Assembly (NCBI RefSeq): GCF_014859525.1
Contig: NZ_JACUUB010000028.1
Span: forward strand, 1-35,657
Length of the DNA stretch: 35,657 nucleotides
Direction of reading: 5' to 3'
Source: Marinobacter sp.
GTDB taxonomy: Bacteria > Pseudomonadota > Gammaproteobacteria > Pseudomonadales > Oleiphilaceae
This document shows positions 30,860 to 35,657 of this stretch, piece by piece (positions within the stretch are counted from its first letter, which is position 1; every line of letters starts with the position of its first letter). Below the pieces are notes generated by a model. It was not told the origin of the DNA, did not search any database, and worked only from the letters and a program-made list of their open reading frames with translations. Position numbers and translations under genes: made by a program.

Positions 30860-31150
30860 TCAGTTTTTATTGAGAGTGGAAATGCCGTCGATCTCGGTCA
30901 CCGTTTTGGCACCCACCCGCTCAATAATTTTTAGCAGGGTGGATTGAATCGTTTCATCTTCCCGGGCGTCACCGCCACTCACAACCGTCTGCTTCTGGGG
31001 ATCTGCACCCTCTTCCTCGACAAAGGAAATAACAACCTCGGAGGCCAAATCCGGCGTATTTCCAAAGTACTCCAGGGACACTAGCGGATAGCCGTGGAAG
31101 CCCTTCTTAACCTGTTTGGCAATACGCTTTTTTGCTTTATCCACATGCAT
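30860..31150 (-). CDS. Conserved hypothetical protein, 96 aa
   Basis: Lys-rich N-terminus (MHVDKAKKRIAKQVKKGFHGYP), then LVSLEYFGNTPDLASEVVISFVEEEGADPQ and a C-terminal helix STLLKIIERVGAKTVTEIDG. It looks like a small alpha-beta cytosolic protein. The ATG at 31150 is the first in frame; its ribosome site is poor. Family not recognised. Confidence 0.6.
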   Translation of the reverse strand: MHVDKAKKRIAKQVKKGFHGYPLVSLEYFGNTPDLASEVVISFVEEEGADPQKQTVVSGGDAREDETIQSTLLKIIERVGAKTVTEIDGISTLNKN

Positions 31151-31349
31151 AGTCGGGCCTGTCGCTACGTTTGTTATCGGGGTGTCATACGAACACCTAT
31201 TAGATACTATTCGCCAATTCTATGCCGTTAAATTCACCAGAAAATAGATCTGCCACGGCTTCCCAGAGCTACCGAGTACCCGTCGACTGCAGCCACTGGC
31301 TGATCTGCGCCTGATTCATAGCACCGCTCTGACGGATCGGTTAGATGCG
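31151..31349. other. Non-coding stretch with a possible thioredoxin 3' stub
   Basis: No intact gene. On the minus strand, about 31340 to 31269, the frame reads PIRQSGAMNQAQISQWLQSTGTR and stops. R-x-x-G-A-M followed by a Gln/Leu helix resembles the last strand and helix of thioredoxin-like proteins. It is too short to be sure, but fits with the neighbouring broken genes. Confidence 0.2.
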
Positions 31350-31785
31350 TTATGTAGGATTATTGATCGGGTGTACTGACAGCGCATAGTCGATCGCCGC
31401 AAGCGCCGGGCGGAACTCGGTTTCGTCGGTATCAGTCGTCTCGTGCAGGTCGACGTGCACCAGTATTGGCTCATCGAGCGAAGCGACCAGGTGCATGAGC
31501 GCCGCTGGTTTCATAGCCATGCACGCCACCCGTAATCAGCACCACCGGCCGATCGGCACGCCAGTGGCGGCTGCGGATCGCCATCAGCGGATAAACGTCC
31601 GGGCCATATTCCAGACAGCCATACTCATGCATATCAAAGCGCGAACGCAGCCGCTCGATCACGTTCAACACATCAGATTCGTAGCTGCGTTGACGGATCT
31701 GCCGTGACAGCCACTGAGCACGTTCCGCGTCACCCCAGGGAGTGCCGGGCGTACCGATTGGATAGGCCGATGAAGCGGTGCTCAT
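31350..31785 (-). pseudogene. Broken M14-family zinc carboxypeptidase gene
   Basis: The N-terminal part (from MSTASSAYPIGTPG at 31785) reaches VVLITGGVHGYETSG, where HGYE is the first zinc-binding pair, and then stops after RFAR. In another frame the sequence continues with DEPILVHVDLHETTDTDETE and FRPALAA, the second zinc His region of M14 peptidases, then skips to IDYALSVHPINNPT and a stop at 31350. Full relatives have over 300 aa, so at least two internal deletions plus frameshift have joined N-terminal, middle and possibly C-terminal pieces. Not functional. Confidence 0.8.
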
Positions 31786-31813
31786 ATCGCTTTTCTCCTT
31801 CGGTCCGTCGTTT

Positions 31814-32230
31814 TCAGAAAAACAGTACCGGAGGCACCCCGAACCGCTTACCCAACGCTTCCATATGTTTGCGGGTCAGCTTTTTCCCTTCAGCACCGTT
31901 GAGAATTTTGCTCACATTGCCCTTTGAACCCAACTCCGGCAGATCAGCCACCCCAAGACCGTGTTGAACCATCAGGGTTTTAAGTACAGCAATCCCCCTG
32001 TCCGTTTCAGCAACAGTGGCATTAAAGTCGGAAAACTCAGCAGACTGATCCTCCCAGCGCTCAATGCTGACAGCCAGAATCTCAATTAACAGCCGATTGG
32101 CGTCGTAGTCATCCACCAACTGATCCATCAGTTCCAACGCTTGCTCATAGTCATCCTGAACCTCAATGTGGGCCACGAAAGGTACCTGAGCCAGCGCATC
32201 TCTTATCTCAACAAAAGCAGGCGATAACAT
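31814..32230 (-). CDS. higA: HigA-type antitoxin
   Basis: 138 aa. The N-terminal acidic helical region (MLSPAFVEIRDALAQVPFVAHIEVQDDYEQALELMDQLVDD in pieces) binds toxin; the C-terminal helix-turn-helix (HGLGVADLPELGSKGNVSKILNGAEGKKLTRKHMEALGKRF) binds the operator. This is the large HigA form with C-terminal XRE-like domain. The ATG at 32230 is preferred because AAGGAG lies eight bases upstream; a GTG at 32239 would overlap the toxin stop. It follows higB by five bases and should repress the pair. Confidence 0.9.
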   Translation of the reverse strand: MLSPAFVEIRDALAQVPFVAHIEVQDDYEQALELMDQLVDDYDANRLLIEILAVSIERWEDQSAEFSDFNATVAETDRGIAVLKTLMVQHGLGVADLPELGSKGNVSKILNGAEGKKLTRKHMEALGKRFGVPPVLFF

Positions 32231-32235
32231 AGGCC

Positions 32236-32547
32236 TCACTCCTTACTACGACGGTATTTGTCAGTCAGCCGGTCGTTTTCGGCGTGACTGCAGATGTGTT
32301 TTACGTACATACGATTATCACGAAATTCAATGAAGGCAATCAGCCGTAGATTGTTGCCACCCATGTCGATAACCCACCACTTGTCCCGGTACTTGAAATT
32401 GTCGAGGGACGGGAAAACCCGGCGCAGCTGATCAGGTGTTTCAAACGTTCCATTCCGCAACGTGGTGTAAGTATTCACCAGGGCATCCCTGTCATTCGGA
32501 AACTGTCTGGCTGCATCATTGAACGGTTTTCTTGAAATTATATGCAC
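32236..32547 (-). CDS. higB: HigB-type mRNA-interferase toxin
   Basis: 103 aa from a GTG at 32547, giving the family N-terminus (M)HIISRKPFNDAARQFP. Core motifs are RRVFPSLDNFKYRDKWWVIDMGGNNLRLIAFIEF in pieces and MYVKHICSHAENDRLTDKY, the HigB RelE-like fold with C-terminal His and Tyr that cut mRNA on the ribosome. ENDRLT carries Asn where many homologues have Tyr (EYDRLT). AAGGA lies eight bases before the GTG. The toxin-first order is usual for HigBA. A perfect inverted repeat lies directly upstream. Confidence 0.92.
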   Translation of the reverse strand: MHIISRKPFNDAARQFPNDRDALVNTYTTLRNGTFETPDQLRRVFPSLDNFKYRDKWWVIDMGGNNLRLIAFIEFRDNRMYVKHICSHAENDRLTDKYRRSKE

Positions 32548-32558
32548 AGAACGTCCTT

Positions 32559-32603
32559 GTTTCTTTTTTGGAAACTCTAGCAGGGGGTTTCCAAAAAAGA
32601 AAC
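32559..32603 (-). promoter_or_regulatory. Perfect 17-bp inverted repeat upstream of higB
   Basis: GTTTCTTTTTTGGAAAC at 32559-32575 and GTTTCCAAAAAAGAAAC at 32587-32603 are exact reverse complements with an 11-nt spacer. It ends about 11 bases before the higB start codon. It is the natural candidate for the HigA operator and overlaps a possible promoter on the minus strand (TTTCTT, 17 bases, TAGAGT). If transcribed, it would fold into a long hairpin beside the higB ribosome site. Confidence 0.75.
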
Positions 32604-32645
32604 CACAATTGAGATCATGTTTAGTCTGTTCTGCCAGCACCGGGA

Positions 32646-32783
32646 ATGACATTCTACAATGTACCCGGCACCATCAACCCTGCCATGGACCCCGACATGG
32701 TGTTGCTGGGGATGAGCGTGCTTGGGCAGCTGAACTTCTCCCAGCAATCGGGCGTTTTAACCCTGAGCCAGGATAATCGTTGA
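32646..32783 (+). pseudogene. 3' stub of a retroviral-type (clan AA) aspartic protease gene
   Basis: The frame reads MTFYNVPGTINPAMDPDMV, then LLGMSVLGQLNFSQQSGVLTLSQ and a stop. LLGMSxLxxLxFxQ-x-LTL is the C-terminal signature of the TIGR02281-type retropepsin-like proteases. The catalytic DTG region and the N-terminal half are gone; the break lies at about 32650, next to the higBA leader. Insertion of the toxin-antitoxin module or a deletion cut the gene. Confidence 0.7.
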
Positions 32784-32899
32784 GAGCGGGTGAGGCCTAC
32801 GAAGACGCCATCCTATCGCTTTTCTCGGTCGGTCAATCACGCGCGCGCACCTCATTTCCGCTACTATCAAAGTAAGCCGGTGCTGGAGACACAGCCGCT

Positions 32900-34384
32900 A
32901 TGGGACTGTCGATAAAACAATCGGAATTTACAGCGGAAGACTTTGACCGTTTTGCGGCCAAGGTGCGAACGGACCTTACCGCCCTCACCCGCCTTCTAAA
33001 CCGGCCCGGTTTTGGCGAGGGAGAATCGTCCATTGGTGCCGAGGTCGAGTTCTACATCGTCAACCCGGACCTGCGCGTTCAGCCGATCAACACAGAACTG
33101 GCCGCCAGCGTTCAGGACCCACAACTGACGGTTGAGCTCAACCGCTTCAATCTTGAGTACAACCTCAGCCCCCAGGCTTTCAAGGGCACCCCCTTTGCCA
33201 GAACCGAGCAGGAACTGCTCGCGGCCATGCAGCGAATCAACCGGCACGCCGCCCCCTTGAATGGCGAACTGGTCCCCATCGGCATTCTACCCACGTTGCG
33301 CCAGTCCGATATGGGCGCGAAGGCGATGACAGACGAACCCCGCTACCATGCGCTATCCAATGCCTTGATCCAGCAACGGGGAGAGCCCTTCAGCATTCAT
33401 ATCGGTGGCAACGACGTCATCGACCTGGAGGCGGACGACGTCACCATGGAAGGGGCGACCACCTCGTTCCAATTGCACTGGCGCGTTCCAGCCCACCGCT
33501 TTGCCGACTACTTCAACGCCGTGCAGCTGGTAACGCCCATTGCGCTGGCGCTGGCCAGCAACTCACCCAGCCTGTTCGGCCACCACCTCTGGGACGAAAC
33601 CCGTATCGCCCTGTTCAAACAATCCGTCGACAGCCGCTCGCCCAACCACAGAACCTGGAAACACCCGCCACGGGTCTATTACGGCAACGGCTGGGCACGC
33701 AGCGCCTGGGAGCTGTTTGCCGCCTCGGCCTCCTTGTATCCCCCGATCATTCCATTGATGTCGGAAGAAAATCCGATGGCGGTGATTGATCGGGGAGAGG
33801 TACCGGAACTGGCCGAACTGCGACTGCACCATGGCACGACCTGGCCCTGGAACCGGGCCATTTTTGATCACACAGACGGCGGCCATCTGCGCATCGAAAT
33901 TCGGTCCATGCCGGCCGGGCCAACGGCCGTGGATATGTGCGCAAACGGGCTGTTCGTGATCGGAGCGGCGTTGGCCGTACTCGAGGATATCCGTCACCTG
34001 ACGTCGATACTTCCCTTCCATTACACCGAACACAATTTCTATCGTGCCGCCAAATACGGCATCGGTGCCGATATTATTTGGCCACACAAAGACCAGGTAC
34101 AGTTACAGGACACCCCCCTGTTGAACGTTGCCCGCGACCTGCTGCCGCGCGCCCGGGAAGCCTTGCTACGAACCGCGGTGGACGAGGCAGAGATCCACCG
34201 CCTGCTGGGCATCATCGAAGGCCGCATTCAAACCAGGATGACGGGCGCCCGATGGCAGCGCCAGGTCACCGAGTCTTTTTTCCAGTCCCAGACTCCCGAC
34301 GAGGCGTTCAAGCGTATGCTGTCGCTTTACATGGGCAACCAGAAGACAAACACACCACTGCACGAATGGACCTTGGCACCATGA
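32900..34384 (+). CDS. GCS2-family glutamate-cysteine ligase-like enzyme
   Basis: 494 aa. SSIGAEVEFYIV near the N-terminus supplies acidic metal ligands, VELNRFNLEYNLSP continues the sheet, SIHIGGNDVI and SFQLHWRVPAHRF follow, and HLRIEIRSMPAGPT closes the ATP site. This is the glutamate-cysteine ligase type 2/carboxylate-amine ligase (YbdK-like) family, which joins glutamate to an amine or thiol compound with ATP. It is longer than YbdK (~370 aa) and is not the classical GshA. GGAG precedes the ATG by about ten bases. Its stop overlaps the next start as ATGA, implying joint function with the AstE-like hydrolase. Confidence 0.85.
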   Translation: MGLSIKQSEFTAEDFDRFAAKVRTDLTALTRLLNRPGFGEGESSIGAEVEFYIVNPDLRVQPINTELAASVQDPQLTVELNRFNLEYNLSPQAFKGTPFARTEQELLAAMQRINRHAAPLNGELVPIGILPTLRQSDMGAKAMTDEPRYHALSNALIQQRGEPFSIHIGGNDVIDLEADDVTMEGATTSFQLHWRVPAHRFADYFNAVQLVTPIALALASNSPSLFGHHLWDETRIALFKQSVDSRSPNHRTWKHPPRVYYGNGWARSAWELFAASASLYPPIIPLMSEENPMAVIDRGEVPELAELRLHHGTTWPWNRAIFDHTDGGHLRIEIRSMPAGPTAVDMCANGLFVIGAALAVLEDIRHLTSILPFHYTEHNFYRAAKYGIGADIIWPHKDQVQLQDTPLLNVARDLLPRAREALLRTAVDEAEIHRLLGIIEGRIQTRMTGARWQRQVTESFFQSQTPDEAFKRMLSLYMGNQKTNTPLHEWTLAP

Positions 34385-35421
34385 GCCGCTCGAACACCCT
34401 GGATTATCTCAACAACCCCTCACCCCAGACCCTGGGCCGCTCGCCCCTGGAGTGGCTGGACCGGCTGCAACGGCCCACGGTGGTTCGCGTTGCTGGCCGC
34501 GATTCCTCTCGGACCCGGGCCATGGCAACGCTGCTGCACGGCAACGAACCCTCAGGGCTGTTCGCGATTCACCGATGGCTACTGGAGCAGCACACCCCGG
34601 AGGTCAACCTGCTGTTCCTTCTGGGCGGCGTCCGGCCCGCAAAAATCCCGCCGGTATTGTCGCTGCGCCAAGTGCCAGGCGGCCGTGACCTGAACCGGTG
34701 CTTCAAAGAACCGTTTGAAGGAGAGGAAGGCGCAATCGCCCAAGCCATGCTGGCCGAGCTTCAGACAGCCAACCCCGAATGCCTGCTGGACGTGCACAAC
34801 ACCTCCGGCACCGGCCCTGCCTTCGCGGTGACCATCACCAACGACGCAGCCCACCAAGCGCTGGCATCGCTCTTTACCGACCGGCTGATCATGACGGATC
34901 TTCGCCTCGGTGCACTGATGGAATATTCCGAGCAGGAGGTGCCCACCGTGACCATCGAGTGTGGCGGGGCTCAGGATGATCACGCACACGAACTGGCGTA
35001 CGAAGGGCTGGTTCGGTATGCCTCACAATCTGACGTGCTATCGCTGGAAAAAGCGGAATGGAACGTTGCTGTTCTGCGCAATCCGATTCGAGTGGAGTTG
35101 GCACCCGATGCGACGATCGAGTACCGGTTAACGCCCAGTGGGCAGGCGGACCTCACGTTTCCGCCCGACATCGAACACCGCAATTTCGGGATTGTGTCGC
35201 CGGACGAGCCCCTCGGATGGGTGGGGCAAAAAGGCCTGGACGTTCTCACGGCGATCAGCCACAACCGGACCGAGAACATGGAACAGGTGCTGCAGATCAG
35301 GGATGGGCGAATTTACCCTGCCCAGGCCATCAAAGCCTTCATGATTACCACCAACCCGGTGATTGCGAAGAGCGATTGCTTGTTCTATGCCGTCAAAGCA
35401 ACGGGCGATCCTATTTTTTAA
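34381..35421 (+). CDS. Succinylglutamate desuccinylase/aspartoacylase-family hydrolase
   Basis: 346 aa. Zinc ligands are in LLHGNEPSG (HxxE) and LLDVHNTSG (third His); GGRDLNRCF supplies the family Arg-Asn pair, and TVTIECGGAQ carries the catalytic Glu. A C-terminal beta domain follows (GIVSPDEPLGWVGQKGLDVL). Family members release acyl groups from N-acyl amino acids, as in AstE and aspartoacylase. No astCADB genes are near, so an arginine-degradation role is unlikely. Coupled by ATGA overlap to the ligase upstream. Confidence 0.88.
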   Translation: MSRSNTLDYLNNPSPQTLGRSPLEWLDRLQRPTVVRVAGRDSSRTRAMATLLHGNEPSGLFAIHRWLLEQHTPEVNLLFLLGGVRPAKIPPVLSLRQVPGGRDLNRCFKEPFEGEEGAIAQAMLAELQTANPECLLDVHNTSGTGPAFAVTITNDAAHQALASLFTDRLIMTDLRLGALMEYSEQEVPTVTIECGGAQDDHAHELAYEGLVRYASQSDVLSLEKAEWNVAVLRNPIRVELAPDATIEYRLTPSGQADLTFPPDIEHRNFGIVSPDEPLGWVGQKGLDVLTAISHNRTENMEQVLQIRDGRIYPAQAIKAFMITTNPVIAKSDCLFYAVKATGDPIF

Positions 35422-35657
35422 ACCATAGTGAGCGGCTTTTCATCGTAGCCGAAGGGAATGCTCAACGAGCGTGAACATACCGATTCGCTCCGCGCTTGGA
35501 ACCCTCTCTCTTAGTCTGAGGAGTGACATATTCGATCCGTAAGCAAAATACTTCATGCTGCCTCCGTGTCTGCACTGGTCACTCAGGGACTTGGAGTCAT
35601 AATCTTAGCAAACCCGAGATAGATCTATCCCTCCACTTTCATCCATGAATTTGTTAC
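35422..35657. other. Terminal non-coding stretch
   Basis: I find no convincing gene, hairpin with T-run or repeat in these last 236 bases. Any feature that extends past the window edge cannot be judged. Confidence 0.5.

Noticed and set aside
33937..35421. In-frame upstream extension of the AstE-like protein to 494 aa
   Set aside because: The extra residues overlap the ligase gene and are Arg/Pro-rich noise; the ATG at 34381 gives the family N-terminus and an ATGA overlap.

Overview
The window looks like a chromosomal segment of a marine gammaproteobacterium. Protein similarities (ArfB, MtgA, RadD, SlyD, ThpR, the PBPRA1643-type SEC-C protein, DUF3010, DUF3185) and the moderately high GC point to Marinobacter or a close relative. 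The genus is an inference from recalled protein families, not from a marker gene. No rRNA, tRNA, CRISPR array, transposase or integrase was recognised.

Layout. 1-9650 is mostly single housekeeping or small-metabolism genes: the start of a Rossmann NAD(P)-binding protein, arfB, a DUF72 remnant among DnaA-box-like sites, an isochorismatase-fold hydrolase, an SDR reductase, a ThpR homologue with a changed second catalytic motif, DUF2784, DUF4442 and DUF3185 proteins, a large lipoprotein, mtgA, an N-acyl-D-amino-acid deacylase-like amidohydrolase, a broken DUF4112 gene, DUF3010 and a SEC-C protein. 9821-12483 is a minus-strand run: YqeY, NADAR, a 59-aa membrane protein, a VWA protein and a membrane-anchored J-domain protein. 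The three inner genes are very tightly packed. 12546-17217 holds a patatin, a GST, TenA, a cold-shock gene lying between an intact and a decayed copy of the same small gene, an acyltransferase and a hypothetical protein.

17251-24370 is the most structured part. radD sits inside a broken second copy of slyD. The slyD promoter, start codon and first codons lie directly upstream and overlap radD as ATGA; the slyD 3' end lies directly downstream. A five-gene copper-handling cluster follows on the plus strand (Cys/His-rich exported protein, TolC-family lipoprotein, Tat-exported multicopper oxidase, CopC, CopD), and then the intact slyD. The two slyD copies are therefore direct repeats flanking the copper cluster.

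24481-29083 has a DUF938 methyltransferase, a truncated DJ-1/PfpI gene, a CopD-like membrane protein overlapping a cold-shock/DUF1294 fusion, and then a candidate type VI secretion cargo module. That module is a PAAR protein with a glycine-rich hydrophobic C-terminus, an overlapping two-helix membrane protein that could be its immunity partner, and an ankyrin-like gene. No T6SS structural genes are present.

29310-32890 is accessory and decayed: a nucleoside 2-deoxyribosyltransferase-fold protein, SRPBCC, two small Cys-pair proteins, an M14 peptidase pseudogene, a higBA toxin-antitoxin pair with a perfect 17-bp inverted repeat upstream, and the 3' stub of a retroviral-type aspartic protease. 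The window closes with a GCS2-family ligase and an AstE/aspartoacylase-family hydrolase that overlap by ATGA and probably form one pathway.
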